Positions 1-9,377 of a DNA stretch of 34,511 nt are shown here, piece by piece (position 1 is the stretch's first letter; every line of letters starts with the position of its first letter). Under the pieces are notes generated by a model. The model worked only from the letters and a program-made list of their open reading frames with translations. It made no database searches and had not been told where the DNA came from. A program made the translations under genes and the position numbers. This DNA is from Balneolaceae bacterium. Lineage in GTDB: Bacteria; Bacteroidota; Rhodothermia; Balneolales; Balneolaceae. Location of the stretch: contig JAFIFB010000003.1 in NCBI GenBank assembly GCA_020832285.1, positions 1-34,511 of the forward strand. The letters are read 5' to 3'.

Positions 1-130
1 CCGAACAAGTGAACTCTAAAATTCAGCAGTTAAAATCTATTTCGAAAGGCTACCGAAACTTTGATAATTTCCGAAATGCCATACTGTTCTATTTTGGAAA
101 ATTAGACCTCTACCCACAAGGTTTCCCGTA

Positions 131-290
131 GAACCAAAAAATGTTATAGCGCAAGCGTTCCGCTTGCACCATTTTTGTCTCGATACTCACATAGATTTGA
201 CCATTAAACCTCCGATTCCAATCGATGTTTTTCACAAATCCATCAGGAGGTTTTGGACTCTCACTTGTCCCCGGGTTCCGCAAAAAAAGC
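131..290. repeat. Dispersed hairpin repeat, copy A
   Basis: No convincing gene lies in 1-504. This stretch contains a perfect hairpin, GCAAGCG-ttc-CGCTTGC (152-168), followed by a longer stem in which AAACCTCC (206-213) pairs with GGAGGTTT (247-254). The order of motifs (an AAAAAATGTTAT start, a CGCTTG stem, a TTGT.TCG..ACTCAC stretch, the CCTCCGATT/GGAGGTTTT stem, then CCCCGGGTT.CGCAAAA) recurs at 30775-31076, where about 140 extra bases sit between the first and second stems. It is therefore a dispersed element rather than local chance. It resembles the REP-like intergenic repeats common in Bacteroidota; no transposase is attached. The short ORFs here on both strands are not supported. Confidence 0.55.
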
Positions 291-504
291 TGGATTTCTA
301 TACCCAAATGAATTAATAGGTACAAGATTTTACGATTCGAAGCCTTGTCAATTGCCAACTGTCCACTGGATACTGGCTGCGGGCTTGTTATTTGTGATTT
401 TGTCAAATACAGTCGTTTATTTAAGGGAATCCCATTTCAATTAATTTTTATCGCACAGGATTTTATTTTAAAGAACTCCATTTAACTAATCTGTTTTCTG
501 TTTC

Positions 505-1020
505 ATGAATAAAGAGACCTCGTTGAAATGGTCTGTGCCATTTCTTTTGTGTATCGTGGCTGTTACACAAATTTTACTTTCGCATACAAAACATCTAACT
601 CCCTGGAAAGGCGGCGGTTTTGGAATGTTTGCTTCCATCGACCGGATGGAACGCAGAGTACTACACATTACAGCTGAAACAGAGTTGGGGAAATATGTTA
701 TTGACCCGGAAATCATCATCAGTAACAGAAGGGAATTTTCACGAATTCAGGCAATGCCTTCCGAAAAAAAAATAAAATCAATCCACGATAAGGTTCGGAA
801 TTCAGATTGGGCTGTGGATTCAACCGCTGCACCCCCATCTGTTTATCATGAAAATTTAAAGGAGATGGACTACAGTATCTATCCGCTGAAATTGGTTTCG
901 GGTGATGGAGATGAAGAGATTCGTGAAATCAGGAAAGTGCATGTTGTAATGAAAAGAATGGTTTTTAATAAAGGAAGTAATGTGATACAACTCACAGATT
1001 TAATCAGCTTTGAGGAATAG
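505..1020 (+). CDS. Membrane-anchored hypothetical protein, partner of the next gene
   Basis: 171 residues starting at ATG 505. There is one hydrophobic N-terminal segment (about residues 9-27), then a soluble, mostly polar domain. A conserved-looking block with a PWKGGGFGMF motif lies just after the membrane segment (about residues 33-42). From memory such a motif is found in short proteins encoded next to HTTM (vitamin K-dependent gamma-carboxylase-like) membrane proteins. The stop TAG (1018-1020) directly abuts the ATG of the next gene, so the two are almost certainly co-translated. Function is unknown; a role as an accessory or periplasmic part of the neighbouring membrane protein is inference. 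No clear Shine-Dalgarno site precedes it, as is usual in Bacteroidota. Confidence 0.75.
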   Translation: MNKETSLKWSVPFLLCIVAVTQILLSHTKHLTPWKGGGFGMFASIDRMERRVLHITAETELGKYVIDPEIIISNRREFSRIQAMPSEKKIKSIHDKVRNSDWAVDSTAAPPSVYHENLKEMDYSIYPLKLVSGDGDEEIREIRKVHVVMKRMVFNKGSNVIQLTDLISFEE

Positions 1021-1908
1021 ATGATCCGCAAGGTTACAGATAGATTATCGGAGTTCAACAAAACCTGCCTGAATGACAGATTTTTGGAGCTGATTTTACT
1101 GATGACATCCGTAATGCTTCTTCTTTTTATGAGGCATACATTTATACTTTCAACTACACTTCTACTATTTATACCAGCCGCTCTTTTATTCAGAAATCTT
1201 TTGGACTCGAAAGTTTTCTGGATACTGCTTTCAGTGCTCATGATTACCGGTTTTATCCGGATCTGGTATTCGGCCGACAATCACACCTATCTTACAATTT
1301 ACTGGGTGCTTGCGATCACACTCTGCACATTTTCAGCAAACCGTTTACAGGCAATTTCTTTCAATGCACGGATCTTGATTGGCCTTTGCTTCTTTTTTGC
1401 CACTCTCTGGAAGTTTCTATCCCCGGAATTTACAGACGGAACTTTTTTCTATTTTACATTTCTGACCGATACCCGCTTTTTTGAATTTGCCGAGCTGACC
1501 GCAGGGGTGGATGCGGGGATGAGATCTCATAACCTATTGGTTTACAACGTACTGAATGATCCGATGGGACGTTCGGTTGCCGGCGGATTTGAAAGCACAC
1601 CGTTTTTATCGGCAATTTCGGTTTATATGGTCTGGTGGACCATTTTTCTAGAGGGATGGATTGCATTGGCTTTTCTGGCTCCACTCAAATCCAAAATTTC
1701 TAAATGGCGGGACATTCCTCTGATTATCTTCATGATCACCACTTACCCTATCGCCACTGTGAGCGGGTTTGCATCGTTACTGGCCGTAATGGGTTTTGCA
1801 CAGTGCAGGGAAAGTAATAGCTGGATGAGGCCAGTGTATCTTACAATTTTTATCGCAGTGCCGCTTTTTAATCTTCCGTATCTCAAAGTTCTGCTGGATC
1901 TTTTGTAA
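1021..1908 (+). CDS. Multi-pass membrane protein, HTTM-like
   Basis: 295 residues, with roughly eight hydrophobic segments spread over the whole length. The centre contains an LCFFFATLWKFLSPEF stretch (about residues 122-137) of the kind seen in HTTM/DoxX-like membrane proteins, where a helix ends in a W-K-x-x-x-P/E turn. The match is by general appearance and by the partner gene, not by a decisive motif; the lysine-rich active-site signature of true gamma-glutamyl carboxylases was not found. The gene begins one base after the stop of the 505-1020 gene and ends in front of a strong hairpin terminator. Likely an inner-membrane protein of unknown substrate. Confidence 0.7.
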   Translation: MIRKVTDRLSEFNKTCLNDRFLELILLMTSVMLLLFMRHTFILSTTLLLFIPAALLFRNLLDSKVFWILLSVLMITGFIRIWYSADNHTYLTIYWVLAITLCTFSANRLQAISFNARILIGLCFFFATLWKFLSPEFTDGTFFYFTFLTDTRFFEFAELTAGVDAGMRSHNLLVYNVLNDPMGRSVAGGFESTPFLSAISVYMVWWTIFLEGWIALAFLAPLKSKISKWRDIPLIIFMITTYPIATVSGFASLLAVMGFAQCRESNSWMRPVYLTIFIAVPLFNLPYLKVLLDLL

Positions 1909-1911
1909 ACA

Positions 1912-1947
1912 AAAATAGCCTCTCTCATTTCTGAAAGAGGCTATTTT
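1912..1947. terminator. Bidirectional rho-independent terminator
   Basis: AAAATAGCCTCT (1912-1923) pairs perfectly with AGAGGCTATTTT (1936-1947) around a 12-base loop. The A-run on one side and T-run on the other let it work in both directions. It sits between the convergent membrane module (plus) and icd (minus), 3 bases past the stop of the former. Confidence 0.85.
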
Positions 1948-1967
1948 CTGGCTGTCAACCGAAAGGG

Positions 1968-3215
1968 TTACATATTTTTTACGATCTCTTCGCCGAATTC
2001 AGAGCATTTCAGGAGGGTAGCACCTTCCATCAGTCGCTCAAAATCGTATGTTACACGCTTGCTGCTGATCGCGGTTTCAAGTCCTTTTTCTACCAGGTCG
2101 GCGGCTTCACCCCAGCCGAGGTAGCGGAGCATCATCACTGCGGAGAGAATCAGAGAGCCTGGATTCACTTTATCCTGACCGGTGTATTTCGGCGCAGTTC
2201 CGTGAGTAGCTTCAAATACGGCAATTCCGCTGTCGTAGTTGATGTTAGCACCTGGAGCAATACCGATACCGCCCACACAGGCAGCCAGAGCATCGGAAAT
2301 GTAATCGCCGTTCAGGTTCATCGTGGCAATCACATCATACTCGGCAGGGCGCGTTAGAATTTGCTGCAGGAAAGCGTCAGCAATTACATCTTTCACCACA
2401 ATGCCATTTGGCAGTTTACACCACGGGCCGCCGTCAATTTCTTTAGCACCGAACTCTTCTTTGGCCAGTTCATAGCCCCAATTCTTGAAGCTTCCCTCAG
2501 TAAACTTCATGATATTGCCCTTATGAACCAGTGTCACACTATCGCGCTTCTGGTCAATGGCATAATTGATCGCCGCACGAACCAGGCGCTTGGTACCTTC
2601 AATCGAAATAGGTTTGATACCCAGTGAAGATGTATCAGGGAAACGGATATTTGTGGTGCCCTGTTCATTCATCAGGAAATCCTTCAATTTCTGATTCTCA
2701 GGTGTTCCGGTCTGATACTCAATTCCCGCATAAATATCTTCGGTATTTTCGCGGAAGATCACCATGTCGGTCAGCTCGGGCTGACGCACCGGGCTTGGAG
2801 TTCCCTGGTAATATTTGACAGGGCGTACACACGCAAAAAGATCCAGTTTTTGTCGAATTGCCACATTCAGCGAACGAATACCGCCACCAACAGGAGTCGT
2901 AAGAGGTCCCTTAATACCTACCAGGTACTCCTGAAATGCTGTGAGTGTATCTTGAGGGAGCCAATCGTCATTGCCGTAAACTTCAAGGGCTTTTTCACCA
3001 GCATATACTTCAAACCAATTTATTTTTTTCTCACCGTTGTACGCTTTTTTCACAGCACTGTCCACCACATGCTTCATGGCCGGTGTAATATCAATTCCAA
3101 TACCATCACCTTCAATAAACGGGATTATAGGATCATTCCCCACGTTTAGCGAACCATCATCATTTTTCTTGACAATGGAACCTTCAGAAGGTCTTTTCAA
3201 TTTTTCAAAACTCAT
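1968..3215 (-). CDS. icd: Isocitrate dehydrogenase, NADP-dependent
   Basis: 415 residues, essentially the length of the E. coli enzyme (416). It oxidises isocitrate to 2-oxoglutarate and CO2 in the TCA cycle, in the cytoplasm. The substrate loop [13 protein letters not shown] places Ser115, Asn117 and Arg121 at the positions of E. coli Ser113, Asn115 and Arg119. Ser115 is the site that isocitrate dehydrogenase kinase phosphorylates in E. coli, though no such kinase is in this window. The C-terminal half has [18 protein letters not shown] and VTYDFERLM; the Lys-Tyr pair and the later Tyr/Arg are the NADP-selecting residues, so NADP use is expected. Transcribed alone on the minus strand, ending at a shared terminator. 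The ATG (3215) gives the expected N-terminus. Confidence 0.97.
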   Translation of the reverse strand: MSFEKLKRPSEGSIVKKNDDGSLNVGNDPIIPFIEGDGIGIDITPAMKHVVDSAVKKAYNGEKKINWFEVYAGEKALEVYGNDDWLPQDTLTAFQEYLVGIKGPLTTPVGGGIRSLNVAIRQKLDLFACVRPVKYYQGTPSPVRQPELTDMVIFRENTEDIYAGIEYQTGTPENQKLKDFLMNEQGTTNIRFPDTSSLGIKPISIEGTKRLVRAAINYAIDQKRDSVTLVHKGNIMKFTEGSFKNWGYELAKEEFGAKEIDGGPWCKLPNGIVVKDVIADAFLQQILTRPAEYDVIATMNLNGDYISDALAACVGGIGIAPGANINYDSGIAVFEATHGTAPKYTGQDKVNPGSLILSAVMMLRYLGWGEAADLVEKGLETAISSKRVTYDFERLMEGATLLKCSEFGEEIVKNM

Positions 3216-3780
3216 TCCAATTCAAATTTTTGGTTAGCATTTATTTTATCCGTTAAAAATAGTGAAAATCAAACGAATTTGTTTAACCGAAATAATTTTT
3301 GGGTGTAAACAAAGCAAATGACTTGTATTTGCTCTTTCAGATTAAGATTGGGATTTAGTGCCACAAGTGTCGTTTAAAAGGTAAAACCACGGATAAGTCA
3401 TCGGTCGGTTTTTCGAATAATGGGATAATTAATATGATTGAGCTAATCCCGAATTAACCCGAAAGAGTAATCTACCACACTATTACAGATAACAGGATAC
3501 CACACTGCATTATTCAGTAACAGATTAATTTGATGTAATTTATTTATAAACAGTTGGTTAAAGGCAATTAATTTTTTAAATATGCAGGCAAAAAGAGAAA
3601 CGGGGAGATTGTAAATTCTTTGAAAAGTTATTGGGATTGGTGCCGGACACGGATCCAGGAGAGTTTGATAAACGATTAACCGGGTTAGTGATCTGGTAAA
3701 AAAACATTCATTATTTTATGTGAATTTGTATTCTTTTTAGCATTTTGAGAATGTAATCATTCAACTAAACAGGTAAGACA
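3216..3780. other. Intergenic region between divergent icd and an oxidoreductase
   Basis: 565 AT-rich bases between two genes that face away from each other, so both promoters should lie here. No ORF of convincing length or family was seen on either strand. I could not place a Bacteroidota-type -33/-7 promoter pair with confidence, and no strong hairpin or repeat was found. Confidence 0.6.
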
Positions 3781-4875
3781 ATGGCGCAAAACATTTCTCG
3801 TAAAGATTTTTTGGTCAAGGCAGGATCGGCACTGGCGGTTTCATCAATTGGTTTTCCATCCATCATTATCCCCCGAAGAAATGAGAAACTGGGAGTTGCA
3901 CTGGTGGGGCTTGGAAATTACAGCACGAATCTACTGGCACCCGGCTTGCAGGAAACCGAGCATTGTGAACTCCGCGGGATCGTTACCGGTTCACCCGAAA
4001 AAATTCCGGTTTGGCAGGAGAGTTATGGCATAAAAGACCGCAACGTTTATAATTATGAGAATATGTACCAGCTCGCCAATAATGACGAGATCGACATTGT
4101 CTACATCGTGCTTCCCAATAACATGCATGCCGAATACTCAATTCTCGGGGCCGAAGCGGGAAAACATGTTTGGTGTGAAAAGCCAATGGCTATGAATGCT
4201 GAAGAATGCCGTGAGATGATACGTGTGGCCGATAGCAACAGAGTGCAGCTGACTATTGGTTACAGAATGCAGCATGAACCCAACACCCAAACCATTATTG
4301 GCTATGGACAGGACGAAACATATGGCAAGATCACGGAGATACGGACAGGCGGAGCATTTAATGGAAATTTCCAGGAGGGGGTCTGGCGTACGGTTGCCAA
4401 AATGGGTGGTGGCGCTATGTACGATATGGGCGTCTATCCTCTGAATGCAGCCCGTTATTCATCCGGATTGGAACCTGTGGCAGTAAGGGCTACGCAATGG
4501 ACAGACAGAACAGAGATGTTCCCCGATGTGGATGAACACACCGACTTTGATCTTGAATTTCCGGGCGGAATTATTGCTACATGTAAAACCAGCTTTGGGA
4601 AATCCATGAATTATCTTGAGATCGATTGTACAGATGGCTGGTACCGTCTGGAACCTTTTTTATCCTATACTGGTGTTCAGGGAGAAACCAGCAGCGGGAC
4701 CCAGCTGCCTGAAGACCCAAATCATCAGCAGGCACGCCAGATGGATAACGATGCACTTGCTATTAAAAATAACACCCAGCCCATTGTGCCGGGAGAGGAA
4801 GGGCTGGCCGATATGGTAGTTGTGGATGCTGTTTTTGAATCTGCAGCTAATGGCGGTGATTGGATTCGGTTGTAG
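3781..4875 (+). CDS. Gfo/Idh/MocA-family oxidoreductase, exported
   Basis: 364 residues. The N-terminus has SRKDFL followed by a hydrophobic run, a twin-arginine-like signal in which the second Arg is Lys; export by Tat is likely but not certain. A Rossmann fold begins at about residue 36 with GLGNYS (43-48) as the dinucleotide loop. The EKP motif (133-135), whose lysine is catalytic in the family, is in WCEKPMA. The C-terminal half carries a GGGAMYDMGVYPLN stretch typical of glucose-fructose oxidoreductase relatives. It probably oxidises or reduces a sugar using bound NADP, but the substrate cannot be read from sequence. ATG 3781 is preceded by AACAGGTAAGACA, which may hold a weak ribosome site. 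It appears monocistronic. Confidence 0.88.
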   Translation: MAQNISRKDFLVKAGSALAVSSIGFPSIIIPRRNEKLGVALVGLGNYSTNLLAPGLQETEHCELRGIVTGSPEKIPVWQESYGIKDRNVYNYENMYQLANNDEIDIVYIVLPNNMHAEYSILGAEAGKHVWCEKPMAMNAEECREMIRVADSNRVQLTIGYRMQHEPNTQTIIGYGQDETYGKITEIRTGGAFNGNFQEGVWRTVAKMGGGAMYDMGVYPLNAARYSSGLEPVAVRATQWTDRTEMFPDVDEHTDFDLEFPGGIIATCKTSFGKSMNYLEIDCTDGWYRLEPFLSYTGVQGETSSGTQLPEDPNHQQARQMDNDALAIKNNTQPIVPGEEGLADMVVVDAVFESAANGGDWIRL

Positions 4876-5258
4876 CTCTTGTTCAAAAAAAGAAAGATAG
4901 CTGGCTTAAATTGGTGAGAATAATCACTGTGCCCGTCCAATCGGCATAGGAAATTAATCATTTGTCTATTGATGATGATGCTCTCAAATTCACAGACTCA
5001 GTGACTTTCCGGGTAAGCTCAATCTGAAAGGTAGAGTACACATATCTTCATTGTGGCTACATTATCTACCATGAAATATGGTCGCGGGGTAAGATGTATC
5101 AAAAATGGTGATGTACGTAGCGATAAACCAATCTCTTGTTATTTGTGTATAGCAGAGGCTAAACAAAAGCCGGAACGAACTCTTTCACTGATAAGTTTAG
5201 ATATCCGTTATTTAACGGGAATATTTTTAATAACCCACCTCACATTTGCCCACTCTTT
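4876..5258. other. Intergenic region, no supported gene
   Basis: 383 bases between two plus-strand genes. A GTG-initiated frame at 5053-5277 exists but has no family resemblance, overlaps the next gene's start and uses codons unlike its neighbours, so I do not call it. A small stem, CCGTT-attt-AACGG (about 5205-5218), is too weak to call a terminator. Confidence 0.5.
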
Positions 5259-6176
5259 ATGGATCAAAAAAAAATGAAGAAAAAAGTAGTAGTTGCTGGT
5301 GCCACTGGAAATTTGGGCGGGAAAATTGTGAAGGCTTTATTAGCGAGAGGAGCAGAGGTTACGGCAATCACTCGCCTGGAAACTGAAAAACAGAAAATCC
5401 TTGATTTAAGGGAAAAAGGTGTTGCTGTGTTTCAGGTTGATACAGACAATCAATCTGAAGTAGCAAAATATTGTAAAGGGGCCGATTGTGTGGTTTCTGC
5501 ACTGGCCGGTTTGCGTGAGACGATAATGGTCACTCAAAAAGTTCTTCTTGATGCTGCCATTGAGGCAAAAGTTCCCGCTTTTATACCGAGTGATTATTCT
5601 ATTGATTTCACGAATTTGGTGGAAGGTGATAATAGAAATCTGGATTTAAGACGAGAATTCCATCACTATCTTGATGAGGCACCTATTCAGGCCACAACCA
5701 TCTTTAATGGTGCATTTATGGAATTGCTGACAACAGATATGCCCCTGATACTGAATAAGCAAAAACGAATTCTCTGCTGGGGTGATCCGAATCAATTTTT
5801 AGAATTTACAACAACCCATAACATTGCTGAATTTACTGCCGAAGCAGCAATGGATGAAAACACTCCAAGATATTTGCGAATTGCGGGAGACAGATTGTCG
5901 TGTAATGATTTCGTGAATTTACTCACAGAACTTTCAGGGAAAAAGTACAAACTGCTCAAGCCGGGAGGGATTAAATTATTTAACATTTTGATAAAAATGA
6001 CCAGGTTTTTCTCACCTTCGGAAAAAGAACTTTATCCGGCCTGGCAGGGTATGCAATATATGAGAGACATGATGGAGGGCAGAATTAAATTTCAGGAATA
6101 TGCCAACGACAGGTACTCAGCGATTAAATGGACCTCGGTAAAAGAGTTTCTAACTGATGAAGAAGCAGATCTGTAA
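5259..6176 (+). CDS. NmrA-like NAD(P)-binding reductase
   Basis: 305 residues from ATG 5259; ATG 5274 gives a 300-residue version beginning directly before the first beta strand and is equally plausible. The Rossmann loop GATGNLGG (14-21) follows the strand KVVVA. Further on are features of the NmrA/isoflavone-reductase-like atypical short-chain dehydrogenases: a VVSALAG strand end and a PSDYSIDF segment after the fourth strand. Such proteins either reduce small aromatic or quinone substrates or sense NADP redox state. No Tyr-x-x-x-Lys pair typical of classical SDRs stands out. The two candidate starts are separated by an unbroken run of nine A, which could favour slippage. No operon partner. 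Confidence 0.85.
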   Translation: MDQKKMKKKVVVAGATGNLGGKIVKALLARGAEVTAITRLETEKQKILDLREKGVAVFQVDTDNQSEVAKYCKGADCVVSALAGLRETIMVTQKVLLDAAIEAKVPAFIPSDYSIDFTNLVEGDNRNLDLRREFHHYLDEAPIQATTIFNGAFMELLTTDMPLILNKQKRILCWGDPNQFLEFTTTHNIAEFTAEAAMDENTPRYLRIAGDRLSCNDFVNLLTELSGKKYKLLKPGGIKLFNILIKMTRFFSPSEKELYPAWQGMQYMRDMMEGRIKFQEYANDRYSAIKWTSVKEFLTDEEADL

Positions 6177-6474
6177 TTAAGTCAATAACTTTTGATAATG
6201 CATAAGATAATCATGGGTAAGGCACAGAATCGTTCTTCTTACTATATTCCATTCCCTTTTTTACCTTTTGCTATCTTATATTGCTCGTGGCAATCAACAA
6301 GTGCATAAAAAGTATATTTAAACATAAGCTTCGTGCTTATGAAATCGTTATAGCAAAATAATATGTCCGTGTAGTCGAAAACGGAAGGTTTACTTTGATT
6401 TGATTGTCTGCCAGAACTCAATTTGCAGAAGTTGTTAAAAAAATAAATTGCGATTTAACTTTTACTGTTCAAAT
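6177..6474. other. Intergenic region with a short perfect hairpin
   Basis: About 300 bases without a gene. It contains the perfect stem CATAAGC-ttcgt-GCTTATG at 6323-6341, flanked by AAA on both sides. It has no T-run and sits well before the next gene, so it looks more like a small REP than a terminator. Confidence 0.55.
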
Positions 6475-8718
6475 ATGATGCTTCACTATAGAAAGTCTGC
6501 CGCAACGCTGATTACAGCACTTCTATTTCTTTTTCATTCACCGGCACTTTTTTCCCAGGCTTTACAGGAGTATCAAAGTTTACAGCATGCACTGTTTTCG
6601 GCAGGACAGCTGGTAGGGGAACAGGGCCCGCAAAATGTAACGTGGATCGAGGGCGGAGAACGGTTCTCCTATATGCAGCAGAATTTTTCGGAACAGAGCC
6701 GCGAAATCAGAGCTTATAATCCGGCCAGTGGCAGCGATGAACTGATTTTCAGAACTACTGATTATACATTTCCGGGAACCGATGATCCGTTTGATTTTCG
6801 TTCATTTCAATGGTCCCAGGATTTTCGGTTTCTGGTTTTTCAAACCAACTTTACACCGATTTACCGCTATTCAGGAAACGCCGATTATTACTACTACTCT
6901 CTCGAAGAGAGTACACTCGATCTGATCGCTTCAGATGCTTTCACCGCTGAGCTTTCACCTGACGGGCAGCAGGTGGCCTATCACAGAGATGGTGAAATGT
7001 TTGTTTTTGATCTCAACACCGCCGAAGAGACGCAGCTTACGTTCGATGCGGAAGAAAACTTCTATAACGGGCGTTTTGGGTGGGTTTACGAGGAGGAATT
7101 TGGCCAGGTTCAGGCCTGGAAATGGTCACACGATGGTAACTATATCGCTTACTGGCAAAGTGATGAGCGCCATGTTCAGCGGTTTGTTTCTACAGATTTT
7201 GAAGGCAGTTATCCCGAATATACCGACATTCCCTATCCTAAAGTGGGTGAAGAGAATCCCTACGTCCGTATCGGTGTGATTAAGGTTGAATCCGGAGAAA
7301 AAAGGTGGATGGATATTGACCTCAACGACGGACTCATTCCCAGAATTTACTGGACAAGTAACCCGGGAGAATTGGCTGTGGTAAAAATGAACCGTCAGCA
7401 AAACCATCTTGATCTTTATTTTTACGATGCAGAAACCGGCCGGGGCACTCATATCATGGAAGAGAACTCATCAGATGGCTGGATTGATGTTTACGATTTT
7501 TTTGCCGGAATAGACGACTATTTCTTTTTCCCTGAAGACAGAGACGAATTCTTCTGGATATCCGATCGGGATGGATTCAAACATATCTATCGTTACGGTT
7601 ACGACGGTGAGCTTGTCAATCAGGTAACCAGCGGTAACTGGGAAGTCACCAACGTTCACGCCGTGAACTCCGGCCAGAACAGAATCTATTACGAATCAAC
7701 AGAAGTGAGTCCGCTCGAAAGACATCTCTACTCTATAGGTTTTGATGGAACAAGCAAGAGACAGTACAGCGATGAACCGGGCAGACATTCTTTTGATATG
7801 GGGCCGGATGGACGTTTTTATCTCGATTCCTGGTCAAATACCGATACACCAACTCAAGTGGAACTGTGGACAACAGAAAACGGAGGCGAAAAACTCGAAA
7901 AACTCGTGGATAATCAATCGGTGAAAGATTACATCAGAAGATATGTCTATTCGCCCAGAGAACTGTTTTCTTTTACTGCGACCGACGGGCAGGAACTGGA
8001 TGGTTACATTATCAAACCGATTGATTTTGATCCGGATGTAACCTACCCGCTTATTTTAATGGTCTACGGAGGACCCAGTGCGCAGGGTGTGTATAACGAG
8101 TTTGATTCAAACCCATGGATTCAGTTTTTGGCTCAGCAGGGGTATGCCATCGCCAATGTAAACAACCGGGGAAGTGGGGGGTATGGGCGCGATTTTGAAA
8201 AATCGGTATATCTGCGTCTTGGTAAAAAAGAGGCGTTCGATTTTGCAGAAACTGCCAGGTACCTGGGTTCATACGACTGGATTGATGAAAAACGAATTGG
8301 TATCAGGGGTCACAGTTACGGTGGCTATATGGCAGCTTTGACGATGGTGCTTTATCCAAGCGTCTTTAAAGCAGGAATTGTAGGTGCACCCGTAACCGAT
8401 TGGCGGTTATATGATACAATTTATACTGAACGATATATGGGCCTTCTCGAAGATAATAAAGAAAATTATATCGAAACATCCGTTATAGCACATGCAAGCA
8501 GGCTTCAGGGGAATCTCTTTGTTGCACACTCCTCAATGGATGAGAATGTTCATATCCAGAATACGATGCAGATGCTGACCGCATTTACCAATGCCGGTAA
8601 AGATGTGGATCTCAGAATCTATCCGCCCGGCGCACATGGTGTTGCCTATAATCAGCAGAGTTATATATTGCTTCATCAGGCTTATACCAACTTTTTGAAA
8701 CGCCATTTACGTCCCTGA
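6475..8718 (+). CDS. Dipeptidyl-peptidase IV-like S9 serine peptidase
   Basis: 747 residues from ATG 6475; an upstream in-frame TTG (6448) would only prefix a signal peptide and is rejected. Residues 1-29 form a signal peptide ending near SQA, so the protein is exported to the periplasm or outer membrane. Residues about 60-520 are the DPPIV-type beta-propeller, with the YEEEF motif (Glu206-Glu207 numbering from this start), the paired glutamates that hold the free N-terminus of the substrate. The C-terminal alpha/beta-hydrolase domain has GHSYGGY with Ser614, then SSMDENVH with Asp689, then PGAHGV with His721, a complete triad. It should remove X-Pro or X-Ala dipeptides from peptides. Monocistronic. 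Confidence 0.93.
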   Translation: MMLHYRKSAATLITALLFLFHSPALFSQALQEYQSLQHALFSAGQLVGEQGPQNVTWIEGGERFSYMQQNFSEQSREIRAYNPASGSDELIFRTTDYTFPGTDDPFDFRSFQWSQDFRFLVFQTNFTPIYRYSGNADYYYYSLEESTLDLIASDAFTAELSPDGQQVAYHRDGEMFVFDLNTAEETQLTFDAEENFYNGRFGWVYEEEFGQVQAWKWSHDGNYIAYWQSDERHVQRFVSTDFEGSYPEYTDIPYPKVGEENPYVRIGVIKVESGEKRWMDIDLNDGLIPRIYWTSNPGELAVVKMNRQQNHLDLYFYDAETGRGTHIMEENSSDGWIDVYDFFAGIDDYFFFPEDRDEFFWISDRDGFKHIYRYGYDGELVNQVTSGNWEVTNVHAVNSGQNRIYYESTEVSPLERHLYSIGFDGTSKRQYSDEPGRHSFDMGPDGRFYLDSWSNTDTPTQVELWTTENGGEKLEKLVDNQSVKDYIRRYVYSPRELFSFTATDGQELDGYIIKPIDFDPDVTYPLILMVYGGPSAQGVYNEFDSNPWIQFLAQQGYAIANVNNRGSGGYGRDFEKSVYLRLGKKEAFDFAETARYLGSYDWIDEKRIGIRGHSYGGYMAALTMVLYPSVFKAGIVGAPVTDWRLYDTIYTERYMGLLEDNKENYIETSVIAHASRLQGNLFVAHSSMDENVHIQNTMQMLTAFTNAGKDVDLRIYPPGAHGVAYNQQSYILLHQAYTNFLKRHLRP

Positions 8719-8909
8719 TAGTTTTCACCGAAACCATTATAAACTGACAAAACCAGAATAAGTATCTTGAGTATGGAATGATTCCGAATGGACTCGTCAG
8801 ATGACTTACCCTTTTTTTTCACGACAGTAGCTGCTTTTGATGGTGAATAGAATATTATTGGGGAATTCAGTTCTGCCAGTGGCAACTATCAACCCGAACA
8901 TTTCTTGTA

Positions 8910-9356
8910 ATGATTAATCCCGCCGAACAGAATATGCGGGCAGCTATTGAGGCTGCTGAAGAGTTACAAACACCATTCGGTGCTGCGTTGGCAATGGGAG
9001 AAGAACTGTTTGCCACAGCGGCATGTCGTATCAATGATTTAGCGAACCCCGAAAAACATGCAGCTTTCATGGGGATTCGTGAATTGAATGAAAGGCTTCG
9101 TAAAAAAAATTTGTCTGGTTTTATCCTCTATACAACCTGCGAACCTTCCCGGGAGAGTATCAAGGAAGCCGAGGGTGCCAATATATCTACAATATTTTTT
9201 GGATGCTCTCATTCAGAAGTATCCAGATATGTCTCTGCAGAATATTACAAACCGGAAGATCTGAATTTTGATGATTCTACTGTTGAGATGATTGGCGGAA
9301 TATTGAACCTGGAGTGCATTCAGCTATTAGATCGTTTCACCGATGAGGATTCATAG
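8910..9356 (+). CDS. Deaminase-fold protein lacking catalytic residues
   Basis: 148 residues. The overall pattern follows guanine deaminase/tRNA-adenosine deaminase relatives: an N-terminal helix, PFGAALA strand (residues 22-28), helix with His50, then an LYTTCEP strand. The signature residues are changed. The HAE motif reads HAA (50-52), losing the proton-shuttling glutamate, and the PCxxC zinc motif reads P-S-R-E-S (79-83), losing both cysteine ligands; His50 alone remains. A Cys at 77 and another at 89 lie nearby but not at the ligand spacing. By family knowledge it should neither bind the usual zinc nor deaminate. A regulatory or binding role, or decay, is inferred. The frame is intact to its stop. 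It is followed closely by the convergent potassium channel gene. Confidence 0.75.
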   Translation: MINPAEQNMRAAIEAAEELQTPFGAALAMGEELFATAACRINDLANPEKHAAFMGIRELNERLRKKNLSGFILYTTCEPSRESIKEAEGANISTIFFGCSHSEVSRYVSAEYYKPEDLNFDDSTVEMIGGILNLECIQLLDRFTDEDS

Positions 9357-9377
9357 TAGCACAAGATGCGGACGAAA

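Noticed and set aside
253-444. 63-residue ORF at the window start
   Set aside because: Begins inside the dispersed repeat, no family likeness.
5053-5277. 74-residue frame before the NmrA-like gene
   Set aside because: Starts at GTG, overlaps the next gene's start, has no family likeness or hydrophobic or domain pattern.
6448-6474. TTG start for the DPP-IV-like gene
   Set aside because: Would place nine polar residues ahead of a clear signal peptide; ATG 6475 fits better.
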